64,000 nucleotides of DNA. Origin: Chitinophagaceae bacterium. Its GTDB lineage: Bacteria; Bacteroidota; Bacteroidia; Chitinophagales; Chitinophagaceae. The position numbers and the translations under genes were made by a program. This document shows positions 25,818 to 34,640 of this stretch, in pieces (within the stretch, counting starts at the first letter, position 1; each line of letters opens with the position of its first letter). The stretch is taken from positions 1 through 64,000 of the forward strand of contig JAGFIS010000033.1 of assembly GCA_024103425.1 (NCBI GenBank). Direction: 5' to 3'. The notes under the pieces are model-generated. The model was not told the DNA's origin and made no database searches. It saw nothing but the letters and a program-made list of their open reading frames with translations.

Positions 25818-26499
25818 AGTCTACTGTAGCATGGTCGTACACCCTACCCGCTTCTGTCTTCATCGTGCGAGCAGGAAATCTGCGGATAACAGGATAGTCA
25901 TGCGTAGCCATCATCACTGCAGTTCCGTAGTCTCTGGAGATGCTGAACAGCAATCGCATGATTTCATCTGACGTCGCGGGATCTAAGTTACCTGTCGGCT
26001 CATCAGCTAAAATTAGTTGGGGTGAATTAAGCAATGCTCTTGCAATTGCAACTCTTTGTTGTTCGCCACCACTCAGTTCAAATGGCATTTTGAAACCCTT
26101 GGTCTTGAGGCCGACTTTGCTCAGTACATCCTCAATTTTTTCATCCATGAGCCTCTTGTCTTTCCATCCGGTAGCACGCAGAACGAATTTGAGGTTTTCA
26201 TTTACATTTCTATCAGTCATCAGTTGAAAATCCTGAAAAACTACACCAAGGATTCTTCTGAGGAAAGGAACTTTTTTCCAGTCCATTTTCTTCAGATCAA
26301 ACTCCCCGACGCTTGCTTCCCCTTCTCTAAGCTTCAGGTCTCCGTAAAGGGTTTTTAAGAGTGAACTTTTTCCGGTACCGGTCTTTCCTACTATATAAAC
26401 AAATTCTCCTTTTCTTACTTCAATATTTACATCATCCAAAATCAGAGAATTGCCCTGATAAATACGGGCGTTCTGCATTTTTACAATTATATCCGACAT
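25810..26499 (-). CDS. ftsE: FtsE-like cell-division ABC ATPase
   Basis: 229 residues from MSDIIV (ATG at 26499); an in-frame upstream start would add 25 residues with no family support. Walker A is GKTGTGKSS (38-46), the signature is [14 protein letters not shown], Walker B is [12 protein letters not shown], and the His switch is MATHDYPVI. FtsE with FtsX links the division ring to wall hydrolysis at the inner membrane. ftsX is not adjacent, which is common in Bacteroidota. Its 3' end overlaps the convergent glycosyltransferase by eight bases. A LolD/MacB-type ATPase is the alternative. Confidence 0.75.
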   Translation of the reverse strand: MSDIIVKMQNARIYQGNSLILDDVNIEVRKGEFVYIVGKTGTGKSSLLKTLYGDLKLREGEASVGEFDLKKMDWKKVPFLRRILGVVFQDFQLMTDRNVNENLKFVLRATGWKDKRLMDEKIEDVLSKVGLKTKGFKMPFELSGGEQQRVAIARALLNSPQLILADEPTGNLDPATSDEIMRLLFSISRDYGTAVMMATHDYPVIRRFPARTMKTEAGRVYDHATVDFI

Positions 26500-26640
26500 A
26501 TTCAGCTTCTTAAAAATTGATGCGGGTAAAGTTAGAGTTATAATTATATTTTCAGAAAAAGAAAAATTATTCATCTGTTAAATTCAGCTCGGGAAAGCCT
26601 GCTGAAATCGCGTAACTTTGAGACCGATTTTTAAAAAGCT

Positions 26641-28134
26641 ATGGATCATCATCATTTGTCTATTGATGCGGAAACCCTTACCTATGAACAAGTGGAATTT
26701 TATCTGCATAACCATCAACCGGTTGCCGTTTCTCAGAAGGGACTGGATGCTATTAATAAATGCCGTGCCTACCTTGATGAAAAACTGGAATCAGGGAATG
26801 ATTTGTTTTACGGAATCAATACCGGTTTCGGATTTCTGCAGAATGTGAGTATTGATAAAACGCAACTGGCCGAGTTGCAGGATAACCTGCTTAAGTCGCA
26901 TGCCTGTGGGGTGGGAGACGAAGTGCCTGCCGATATCGTTCGGCTGATGATGATGCTGAAAATTAAATCACTCAGTTACGGACACTCAGGTGTTTGCGAA
27001 GAGATTGTAAAACGCCTGGCTGAGTTGCACAATAACGATGTGCTGCCGGTTGTGTACACTAAAGGATCGTTGGGAGCATCGGGAGACCTGGCACCGTTGA
27101 GTCATCTCTCCTTGCCATTGATCGGAGAGGGCGAGGTTTTTTTTAAAGGGAAGAAATGTAGTTCGGCAGAGGCGTTGAAAGAATTGAATCTTCAGCCCTT
27201 GAAATTGAAGAGCAAGGAAGGGCTTGCTTTGATTAACGGTACTCAATTCATGAGCGCTTACGGAATATTTTCGCTCGTGATGAGCAAGAAGTTGATAGAG
27301 TGGGCAGATATTATTGCAGCAATCTCTATTGACTCTTTTTTGTGTAATATTAATTTTTTAAACGACCATATTCACGACGTTCGTCCGCACAAAGGACAGG
27401 TGGCTACCGCTGCCAATCTTAGAAGAATTTTATCGGGCAGCAAGATTTGTGAATCCGAAAAAGCCAATCTACAGGATCCGTATTCTTTCCGTTGCATTCC
27501 GCAGGTACACGGTGCATCAAGAGATACGGTTGATTTCGTACAAAATACTTTGCTTACCGAAATTAACTCGGTGACTGACAATCCGAACATCTTCCCTGAT
27601 GATGATTTGATTATTAGCGGCGGAAATTTCCACGGCCAGCCTTTGGCGTTGGCCTTAGATTACCTGTCAATCGCGATGAGTGAGATTGGCAATATCTCTG
27701 AGAGAAGAACTTATCAGTTGCTGAGTGGTCAGCGTAATCTGCCGCTGTTCCTGATTCATAATCCCGGATTGAATTCCGGGCTCATGATACCTCAGTATGC
27801 GGCTGCGTCGATGGTAAGCGAGAACAAGCAATTGTGCACCCCTGCAAGTGTCGATTCTATTTCTTCCTCCAACAACCAGGAGGACCATGTCAGCATGGGA
27901 GCGAATGCTGCCACTAAATGCCTGAGGGTAGTACAGAATGTACACCGGATTCTGGCGATAGAGTTGTTGACGGCTTGCCAGGCATTGGAGTTTACACGAC
28001 CTTCCAAGTCATCACCGAAAGTGGAAGAGGTATTCAGTGCTTTTAGAGAGAAGGTAGCCTTTAATGATTCAGACAGAATCCTGCATGATGATATTCAGAA
28101 GGCTGTCAATTTTATAGAGAATTATAAACTGTAA
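26641..28134 (+). CDS. hutH: Histidine ammonia-lyase
   Basis: 497 residues. It deaminates L-histidine to urocanate using an autocatalytic MIO cofactor formed from Ala146-Ser147-Gly148 in GSLGASGDLAPL. The substrate-binding NTGFGF and the SSNNQEDHVSMG segment are present. Cytoplasmic. The start is MDHHHLSID. It is followed after 12 bases by hutU, giving the first two steps of histidine degradation as an operon. Confidence 0.95.
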   Translation: MDHHHLSIDAETLTYEQVEFYLHNHQPVAVSQKGLDAINKCRAYLDEKLESGNDLFYGINTGFGFLQNVSIDKTQLAELQDNLLKSHACGVGDEVPADIVRLMMMLKIKSLSYGHSGVCEEIVKRLAELHNNDVLPVVYTKGSLGASGDLAPLSHLSLPLIGEGEVFFKGKKCSSAEALKELNLQPLKLKSKEGLALINGTQFMSAYGIFSLVMSKKLIEWADIIAAISIDSFLCNINFLNDHIHDVRPHKGQVATAANLRRILSGSKICESEKANLQDPYSFRCIPQVHGASRDTVDFVQNTLLTEINSVTDNPNIFPDDDLIISGGNFHGQPLALALDYLSIAMSEIGNISERRTYQLLSGQRNLPLFLIHNPGLNSGLMIPQYAAASMVSENKQLCTPASVDSISSSNNQEDHVSMGANAATKCLRVVQNVHRILAIELLTACQALEFTRPSKSSPKVEEVFSAFREKVAFNDSDRILHDDIQKAVNFIENYKL

Positions 28135-28146
28135 AAATATAAGACC

Positions 28147-29832
28147 ATGACCGAGGTTAAAAGACATTATGATCCTGTGAAGTATAAAACGCCTACGGGA
28201 AGCACACTGAACTGTAAGGGGTGGAGCCAGGAGGCTGCTTTACGGATGCTATTGAATAACATTAATCCTGAGGTAGGAGAAAAACCCGACGAACTGATTG
28301 TTTACGGCGGAAGAGGGAAGGCTGCCAGAAACTTTGAAAGTCTCGATAGAATTATCGCTGCGCTTAAAGTACTCGAGAATGACGAGTCGCTTCTGGTTCA
28401 AAGCGGCAAGCCTGTTGCAATTATGAAGACGCACGTGAATTCGCCAAGGGTATTAATTTCTAACTCTCAGTTAGTTCCAAAGTGGGCTACATGGGAGCAT
28501 TTCGACGAGTTGGAGAAGAAAGGACTGATGATGTACGGCCAGATGACTGCCGGTTCGTGGATTTATATCGGTAGTCAGGGAATTGTGCAGGGTACTTATG
28601 AAACCTTTGCAGAGATTGCCCGCCGTAAATTCAACCATTCTCTGAAAGGTACTTTGAGCGTGACCGCCGGGCTCGGAGGTATGGGCGGGGCTCAGCCTTT
28701 AGCTATTACCATGAATGGTGGTGTTTGTCTGGCAGCGGAGGTTGAAAAGTGGAGAATGGAAAAGCGTGTTGAAACGCGCTACCTGGATGAGATTTGTATG
28801 AATATTGATGAAGCCATCGATAAGGCGCTGGCCGCAAAAGCAGAAGGCAAGGCGTGGAGCATAGGTGTTCATTGCAATGCAGTCGATTTGTTAGAGAGAC
28901 TGAAGGAAAGAAAAGTTACAGTTGATGTTCTGACAGACCAGACTTCAGCACACGACCCCCTAATCGGTTATGTTCCGCAGGGACTGAGTGTTGAGGAAGC
29001 AAATAAACTGAGGGAAGAAAATCCGGAGGAATATGTGAAGCGTTCTCTCTCTACTATGAAACGTCATGTCGAGCTGATGATAGATCTGATGCACGCCGGA
29101 GCAGAAACTTTCGACTACGGAAACAACCTGAGAGCCGGAGCGTATGAGGCAGGCTTGAAGAATGCATTCGATTTCCCGGGTTTTGTGCCTGCATATATCC
29201 GCCCGTTGTTCTGCGAGGGAAAAGGCCCTTTCAGATGGGCTGCATTAAGCGGAGACCCCAACGATATCTATGAGACAGACAGGGTAATTATGGAGCTCTT
29301 CCCCGAAAATAAAAGCCTGAAGAACTGGCTCACTATGGCAAAAGAAAAGATCGCATTCCAGGGAGTGCCGGCCAGAATCTGCTGGCTGGGGCAGGGCGAA
29401 AGAGAAAGAGCCGGACTGGCATTTAATGAATTGGTTCGTACCGGTAAAGTAAAAGCACCGATTGTGATCGGCCGTGACCACCTCGATACAGGCTCGGTTG
29501 CCAGTCCGAACCGTGAAACAGAAGCGATGAAAGACGGTAGTGATGCTGTCGCAGACTGGCCGATTCTGAATTTATTGGTTAATACCTCTGCCGGAGCCAG
29601 CTGGGTAAGTCTGCACCATGGTGGTGGCGTAGGGATGGGGTACAGTATCCACGCAGGAATGGTAATCGTTGCCGATGGTACCGATATGGCAGCTGAAAAG
29701 CTCAGTAGGGTGTTGCGTAATGACCCCGGACTCGGAGTTATCAGGCACGCAGATGCAGGGTACGAATTAGCCAGGCAAGTCGCACTCAAAAACAATCTGG
29801 ATCTGGATCAGGAGCTGAAAAAAAGGCAATAG
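28147..29832 (+). CDS. hutU: Urocanate hydratase
   Basis: 561 residues, typical length. It adds water to urocanate to give imidazolonepropionate, using tightly bound NAD. Characteristic segments include [39 protein letters not shown] and the C-terminal [11 protein letters not shown]. hutI and a formiminoglutamate-processing gene are not in the window, so the pathway is completed elsewhere. Confidence 0.96.
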   Translation: MTEVKRHYDPVKYKTPTGSTLNCKGWSQEAALRMLLNNINPEVGEKPDELIVYGGRGKAARNFESLDRIIAALKVLENDESLLVQSGKPVAIMKTHVNSPRVLISNSQLVPKWATWEHFDELEKKGLMMYGQMTAGSWIYIGSQGIVQGTYETFAEIARRKFNHSLKGTLSVTAGLGGMGGAQPLAITMNGGVCLAAEVEKWRMEKRVETRYLDEICMNIDEAIDKALAAKAEGKAWSIGVHCNAVDLLERLKERKVTVDVLTDQTSAHDPLIGYVPQGLSVEEANKLREENPEEYVKRSLSTMKRHVELMIDLMHAGAETFDYGNNLRAGAYEAGLKNAFDFPGFVPAYIRPLFCEGKGPFRWAALSGDPNDIYETDRVIMELFPENKSLKNWLTMAKEKIAFQGVPARICWLGQGERERAGLAFNELVRTGKVKAPIVIGRDHLDTGSVASPNRETEAMKDGSDAVADWPILNLLVNTSAGASWVSLHHGGGVGMGYSIHAGMVIVADGTDMAAEKLSRVLRNDPGLGVIRHADAGYELARQVALKNNLDLDQELKKRQ

Positions 29833-29894
29833 AAAGTTTTTTATATCCGTAAGAAAAGTATAAATTTACACTGAATACAGTAAATAATTATACT

Positions 29895-30365
29895 ATGCCT
29901 AAAAAGTATCCCAATGCAGAAGAGGTGCTCGCAACAAGTTTAGCGAGTGAGCCTGCAGTGCTTTTTGAGTCATCCGGGCGCCGTGAGAATTACCTTTCAC
30001 TCGCCGAGAAAATGAGGGTTGTAAGGTCGGGTATTTCCAAGCGCGATCTCGAATCTCTCAAAGCCAAGACTTCCATGGATTACTCCGAATTGGCAAAAGC
30101 CCTTTCTGTTACCCGGGCTACGCTCATCAACAAAAAGAAGGGGGATCGCTTCGGTCTCTCGCTCAGCGAGAAAATCTTAGACATTGCCGATTTATATGCA
30201 TATGGCTTTGAAGTCTTCGGCCAGGAAGACGCTTTCCGCCGCTGGATGGATACCCCCAACCAGGCTTTAGATTTTCAAAAACCCATTGATTTTCTCGACA
30301 ACCAGTTTGGCCGTGAAGAAATCCGCAATCTCATCGGCCGTATCGATTACGGTGTTTATTCATAA
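29895..30365 (+). CDS. Xre/MbcA/ParS-type antitoxin of a RES toxin
   Basis: 156 residues. A central helix-turn-helix (SELAKALSVTRATLINKKK) is followed by the toxin-binding C-terminal domain (ADLYAYGFEVFGQEDAFRRWM, then FGREEIRNLIGRIDYGVYS). It should neutralise the downstream RES toxin by direct binding and repress its own promoter. Two bases separate its stop from the toxin ATG. Confidence 0.9.
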   Translation: MPKKYPNAEEVLATSLASEPAVLFESSGRRENYLSLAEKMRVVRSGISKRDLESLKAKTSMDYSELAKALSVTRATLINKKKGDRFGLSLSEKILDIADLYAYGFEVFGQEDAFRRWMDTPNQALDFQKPIDFLDNQFGREEIRNLIGRIDYGVYS

Positions 30366-30367
30366 TC

Positions 30368-30823
30368 ATGCTTGTCTATCGCATTTCACGGAGCAGATAT
30401 GCAAACGATCTTTCAGGAGAAGGAGCAAGGCTGTTTGGCGGCAGGTGGAATAACAAAAATGTTCCTTGCCTGTACACTTCCGAATCACGTGCATTGGCTC
30501 TGGTGGAATACTCGGTGAATGTGAACATACACGATATCCCGAGAGCACTTTCTTTAATTACATATGAGATTGATACCAGGAAGGTGAAACAGATAAAGGA
30601 AGCTGATTTACCGGGCAACTGGAGGATGCATCCCGTACCAAAAGAAACTCAAACCTTCGGGAGTTATCTGCTGACTGAAAAGAAATACGAAGTGGTGAAG
30701 ATTCCTTCTGTTGTGATTCCTGAAGAATTTAATTATTTGATCAATCCCGCATTCTTTAAGGGAGAGATTAAGATTGTATCTGTCAAAGATTTTATTTACG
30801 ATGTCAGGCTCAAGATCGTCTGA
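30368..30823 (+). CDS. RES-domain toxin (NAD-degrading)
   Basis: 151 residues. The family is named for conserved Arg, Glu and Ser: here Arg26 in LFGGRWN, Glu47 in ALALVEYSV and Ser114 in IPSVVIP, with the terminal NYLINP signature. RES toxins such as MbcT degrade cellular NAD and block growth. All three signature residues are intact and the length is normal, so the toxin looks functional. It is paired with the Xre antitoxin immediately upstream and its stop lies close to convergent rnhA. Confidence 0.92.
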   Translation: MLVYRISRSRYANDLSGEGARLFGGRWNNKNVPCLYTSESRALALVEYSVNVNIHDIPRALSLITYEIDTRKVKQIKEADLPGNWRMHPVPKETQTFGSYLLTEKKYEVVKIPSVVIPEEFNYLINPAFFKGEIKIVSVKDFIYDVRLKIV

Positions 30824-30825
30824 GG

Positions 30826-31314
30826 TTACAGAAGACTGTTATCCCCTCGTGATATCATTTCGTAATACTCATCTATTTTAAGATCATTGCCGTCGGCAGC
30901 TTCAGTCGCCAGCTCATCACATCTGTTGTTGTAAATATTTTCGGCGTGGCCTTTTACCCAATGGAAATTGATGTTGAATTTCTTTGAGAGATCATGATAC
31001 TGTTTCCAAAGATCAGGATTCTTCTTTCCTCCCTTGAAGTTGGATTTAATCCACGTATTGAGCCATCCTTTCGAGATGGCGTCGGCTACATATTTGCTGT
31101 CTGTGAACAAGTCAATTTCCAACTCAGGTTTTTTAATGGCTTCCAATGCTTTTATAACCGCCATTAATTCCATACGGTTGTTGGTTGTGAGGCGGTACCC
31201 TTCAGAGAGTTCTCTTCTGTGCGTGCCATACATCATGACGACTCCATAACCGCCGGGACCCGGGTTGCCTCTCGCTGCACCATCAGTATAAATAGTGATT
31301 TTTCTTTTTTGCAT
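30826..31314 (-). CDS. rnhA: Ribonuclease HI
   Basis: 162 residues from the ATG at 31314; a TTG one codon earlier is less likely. It cleaves the RNA strand of RNA-DNA hybrids. The metal-binding carboxylates are Asp11 (TDGAARGNPGPGG), Glu49 (NNRMEL), Asp72 (FTDSKYV) and the Asp in YNNRCDELA. It begins three bases after the carboxylase stop, so it is the last gene of a minus-strand run. Confidence 0.95.
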   Translation of the reverse strand: MQKRKITIYTDGAARGNPGPGGYGVVMMYGTHRRELSEGYRLTTNNRMELMAVIKALEAIKKPELEIDLFTDSKYVADAISKGWLNTWIKSNFKGGKKNPDLWKQYHDLSKKFNINFHWVKGHAENIYNNRCDELATEAADGNDLKIDEYYEMISRGDNSLL

Positions 31315-31317
31315 CAA

Positions 31318-32952
31318 TTATACTTGTATGACTCCTGTCTTGAATTCGGGAATATCGGGGTTGTGATTAGCAGCGGCGATATTCTCAGATATGATGGTTC
31401 TTGTTTCCTTCGGATCAATGATGGCATCTACCCAGAGGCGTGCTGCTGCATAGGTGGCAGTCGTCTGACTGTCGTATCGCGAAATCATTTTATCGAGAAG
31501 CTCTTTTTCTCTTTCTTCGGTAATTTCCTCTCCCTTCTTTTTGAGGGAAGCAACTTCGATCTGCAGTAATGTTTTTGCTGCCTGCTCGCCACCCATCACG
31601 GCAATTTTTGCTGAAGGCCATGCGTAGATGAAACGCGGGTCGTAAGCCTTGCCGCACATGGCATAGTTACCGGCTCCATAAGAGTTGCCGATGATGAAAG
31701 TGATTTTAGGTACGACCGAGTTTGCAACGGCATTTACCATCTTAGCTCCGTCTTTAATGATGCCGCTGTGCTCGCTTCTTGTGCCCACCATAAATCCCGT
31801 GATATCCTGGAAGAAAATAATGGGGATCTTTTTTTGATTGCAGTTCATTATAAATCGAGCTCCCTTGTCTGCACTGTCATTATAGATTACGCCACCCATC
31901 TGAATCTCTCCTTTTGAAGTTTTGATGTTCAGCCTTTGGTTGGCAACAATACCGACAGCCCAGCCGTCAATTCTCGCATAACCACAAACGATAGTTTTAC
32001 CGTAATCTTTCTTGAACTCATCAAAACTGTCAGCGTCAACAATGGTGTCGAGGATATCCCTTACATCATAAGGCGTCTTATTGTCTTTGGAATGGATTCC
32101 GTACACCTGATCGGTTTCGACTTTTGGAGCAACAGGGTCTGTGCGGTCAAAACCCGCTTTAGGCTGATCCCCCAGTTTGCTGACGATGCGCCTGATGTGC
32201 TCCAGACATTCTTCTTCTGTATTAAACTGATAATCTGCAATCCCGCTGATGGCATTATGGGTGTGTGCACCGCCGAGTGTTTCGGTATCTGTAGTTTCGC
32301 CGATGGCTGCCTTTACGAGATAAGGACCGGCCAGAAATATGGAACCGTGATTTTCTCCTGATACCATCAGCGTTTCATCACTCATGATAGGCAGGTAGGC
32401 ACCACCTGCAACACACGGGCCCAGCACTGCAGCAATCTGGGTGATACCCATGGCACTCATCCGTGCATTATTTCTGAAAATGCGTCCAAAGTGTTCTTTA
32501 TCGGGAAATATCTCATCCTGCATCGGCAGGAAAACGCCTGCGCTGTCGACCAAATACACAATAGGGAGTTTATTCTCCATTGCTATTTCCTGCATCCTCA
32601 GGTTTTTCTTTCCTGTGATGGGGAACCAGGCTCCGGCTTTTACCGTTTGGTCGTTGGCAACAACGATACATTGTTTTCCTGAGATGTATCCCAATCCTGC
32701 TACTACGCCTCCCGCCGGGCATCCGCCGTGTTCTTTGTACATTTCATATCCGGCGAAAGCGCCGATTTCTATAAAGGGTTTATCCTGATCGAGCAACATT
32801 CTCAACCGGACACGAGCAGAGTATTTATTGCGATCTTTCTGTTTTTGGATGGCCTTTTCTCCTCCTCCTTTCTTAATCTCGTCGAGTAGTTTATCAATTC
32901 GTTTCCACTCTAATCTGTTCTCGTCTTCACGTTTGTTTCGTTCAATATCCAT
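31318..32952 (-). CDS. Acyl-CoA carboxylase carboxyltransferase (beta) subunit, MCC-like
   Basis: 544 residues from the ATG at 32952, chosen because AAGGAG lies just upstream and the longer form would overlap the preceding gene. It transfers carboxyl from biotin to an acyl-CoA. The two crotonase-fold halves are visible: GGVVAGLGYISGKQ and GPCVAGGAYLPIMSDE in the first, IIFFQDITGFMVG and GNSYGAGNYAMCG in the second. The best fit is the methylcrotonyl-CoA carboxylase branch used in leucine breakdown, though propionyl-CoA or geranyl-CoA carboxylases are possible. The biotin-carrying alpha subunit is not adjacent. Confidence 0.88.
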   Translation of the reverse strand: MDIERNKREDENRLEWKRIDKLLDEIKKGGGEKAIQKQKDRNKYSARVRLRMLLDQDKPFIEIGAFAGYEMYKEHGGCPAGGVVAGLGYISGKQCIVVANDQTVKAGAWFPITGKKNLRMQEIAMENKLPIVYLVDSAGVFLPMQDEIFPDKEHFGRIFRNNARMSAMGITQIAAVLGPCVAGGAYLPIMSDETLMVSGENHGSIFLAGPYLVKAAIGETTDTETLGGAHTHNAISGIADYQFNTEEECLEHIRRIVSKLGDQPKAGFDRTDPVAPKVETDQVYGIHSKDNKTPYDVRDILDTIVDADSFDEFKKDYGKTIVCGYARIDGWAVGIVANQRLNIKTSKGEIQMGGVIYNDSADKGARFIMNCNQKKIPIIFFQDITGFMVGTRSEHSGIIKDGAKMVNAVANSVVPKITFIIGNSYGAGNYAMCGKAYDPRFIYAWPSAKIAVMGGEQAAKTLLQIEVASLKKKGEEITEEREKELLDKMISRYDSQTTATYAAARLWVDAIIDPKETRTIISENIAAANHNPDIPEFKTGVIQV

Positions 32953-32962
32953 TTTCGTCTCC

Positions 32963-34504
32963 TTATTTGATTCTGGTAAAGTATAAGTCGTGGAAGTCAA
33001 AACTGAAATCGGTCAGTGGTGATATGGCTTTCATGGTGACTTCGGTAGGCTTACCCTCAAAATCCAGTCCGAAATTTACAAATGAGTCTGCATCCAGGCT
33101 TCTGTCTTCCCATCTTACAACAAAGTTGTTTCCTTTATAATAGTACATCGGTCCGTGTAGCTTAGCCGACTTCTCAGCCTCGAAATAAAGTTTACCGTCT
33201 TTTTTTGAAATCGTTATTTTCCCAAACCACGGATCCTGGTATGTTCCTTCGTATTTGGTTAAGTCGGGTTGCGGCCCTGCAGCGGCTGCCTTAATTTCGC
33301 TTTCGATTTTATCGAGAATGGTTTTGGCATTACCTCCTGAAGCAGCCAGCCTTTCCTGATAAATCTTTATCCAGTCTCTTTTGGGAACTCCGTAATAAGC
33401 GTCTTTAATAGTATTGGTGACAGAATAAAACGCAGCTCCGGTTTGTTGATTGGTGAACACAATGATGCCTAGTTTTAAGTCGGGTATCAGCGTTACCTGT
33501 GTAACGATTCCAAGCAAACCTCCTGTATGAGTCGCTACTTTGTGTCCGTTCTCATCACTCAATCCCCAGCCAAGACCGTATCCCGAGAAGTTGGTTTTGT
33601 AACCCGAGTTTCCGGCAGGCCGCACGGTGTGGATATTCCACATTTCTGATTGCCTGGCAGGACTAAAGAGTTGCTTGTTATCGGCTCCGTATTTACCACC
33701 GTTCAGTTGCATAATAGCCCACTTACTCATGTCAGAAACGCTGCTGTAAATACCACCGGCAGCATTCAGGTTACCGTTGAGCTCGCGATCTACTGCCTGA
33801 ACCACGCCGTCAATCGGCACGTGCGGATCTATAATATTGGCTTTAGAGGCCAGCCTCTCGTATGCTCCCGCACTTTCATTCATTCCCAACGGAGCAAAGA
33901 TGTTTTTCTCGACAAATTCTTCCCAACTCATGCCTGAGATTCTTTCGATGACCTCTCCGGCTACCATATAAAGCAGGTTGTCGTAATCGTATTTGGTCCT
34001 GAATTGAGAAACAGGCTTCAGGTATCTCAGGTTATGGATGATATCCGCCTTTGTGAAATCTGGTCTGCCCGGCCAGAACATCAAATCACCGGCACCGAGA
34101 CCGAGTCCGCTTCTGTGGCAAAGCAGATCAGCTATAGTGAAGTTTTCGGTAACAAACGGATTGTAGAGTTTAAACTCAGGGATGAAGTCTCTTACAAGAG
34201 AGTTCCAGGTGAGTTTTCCCTGATCTATCAGCATAGCCAGGGATGTTGCTGTGAAAGCCTTACTATTACTGGCAATGGCAAAACGCGTATGTTCATCTAC
34301 TTTCTCTTTGGTGCGCATGCTTACTACGCCGTATCCTTTCTGGTGAATCACTTTGCCGTCTTTTACAACAGCTACCGCTATCCCCGGTACATCGAATGCC
34401 TTCAAAACTTTCTCGGTCAGAGAGTCGATCTGTTTTGAAGTGATTTGAGCAGTTATGGAATAGGTTAGAGATAAAAACAGAATTGAGAGGAGCAGTCTTT
34501 TCAT
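32963..34504 (-). CDS. Secreted beta-lactamase-family serine hydrolase with DUF3471-like tail
   Basis: 513 residues from MKRLLLSIL (ATG at 34504); upstream in-frame codons belong to the terminator region. The signal peptide ends near SITAQ. The class C beta-lactamase/esterase fold shows Ser79-x-x-Lys82 in ASNSKAF, a tyrosine motif near YDYDNLLYMVAG, and HTGG near residue 350. The last 100 residues (YEGTYQDPWFGKITIS) match the C-terminal domain often found in such esterase/peptidase proteins. Likely periplasmic hydrolase of D-Ala peptides or esters rather than an antibiotic resistance enzyme. It precedes the carboxylase gene by ten bases. Confidence 0.87.
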   Translation of the reverse strand: MKRLLLSILFLSLTYSITAQITSKQIDSLTEKVLKAFDVPGIAVAVVKDGKVIHQKGYGVVSMRTKEKVDEHTRFAIASNSKAFTATSLAMLIDQGKLTWNSLVRDFIPEFKLYNPFVTENFTIADLLCHRSGLGLGAGDLMFWPGRPDFTKADIIHNLRYLKPVSQFRTKYDYDNLLYMVAGEVIERISGMSWEEFVEKNIFAPLGMNESAGAYERLASKANIIDPHVPIDGVVQAVDRELNGNLNAAGGIYSSVSDMSKWAIMQLNGGKYGADNKQLFSPARQSEMWNIHTVRPAGNSGYKTNFSGYGLGWGLSDENGHKVATHTGGLLGIVTQVTLIPDLKLGIIVFTNQQTGAAFYSVTNTIKDAYYGVPKRDWIKIYQERLAASGGNAKTILDKIESEIKAAAAGPQPDLTKYEGTYQDPWFGKITISKKDGKLYFEAEKSAKLHGPMYYYKGNNFVVRWEDRSLDADSFVNFGLDFEGKPTEVTMKAISPLTDFSFDFHDLYFTRIK

Positions 34505-34581
34505 CGAAATTAATTTTGGTAAAAATAGGAAAAGTAGGGGAAGCAGAACTTCTGCAAAGCGTGGCTGTGGGAAAGTAATTA

Positions 34582-34616
34582 AAGAAAAAAGCGACTGAAA
34601 CCACTCAGTCGCTTTT
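34582..34616 (-). terminator. Rho-independent terminator of the large T9SS protein gene
   Basis: A perfect twelve-base inverted repeat (AAAAGCGACTGA/TCAGTCGCTTTT) with a six-base loop. Read on the minus strand it ends in a T tract, 25 bases past the stop at 34641. Confidence 0.88.
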
Positions 34617-34640
34617 ATAAGAAGATGATAGTATAAAAAG

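Noticed and set aside
29268..29795. 175-codon minus-strand open frame inside hutU
   Set aside because: Antisense to a highly conserved region of urocanate hydratase; no start signal or homology.
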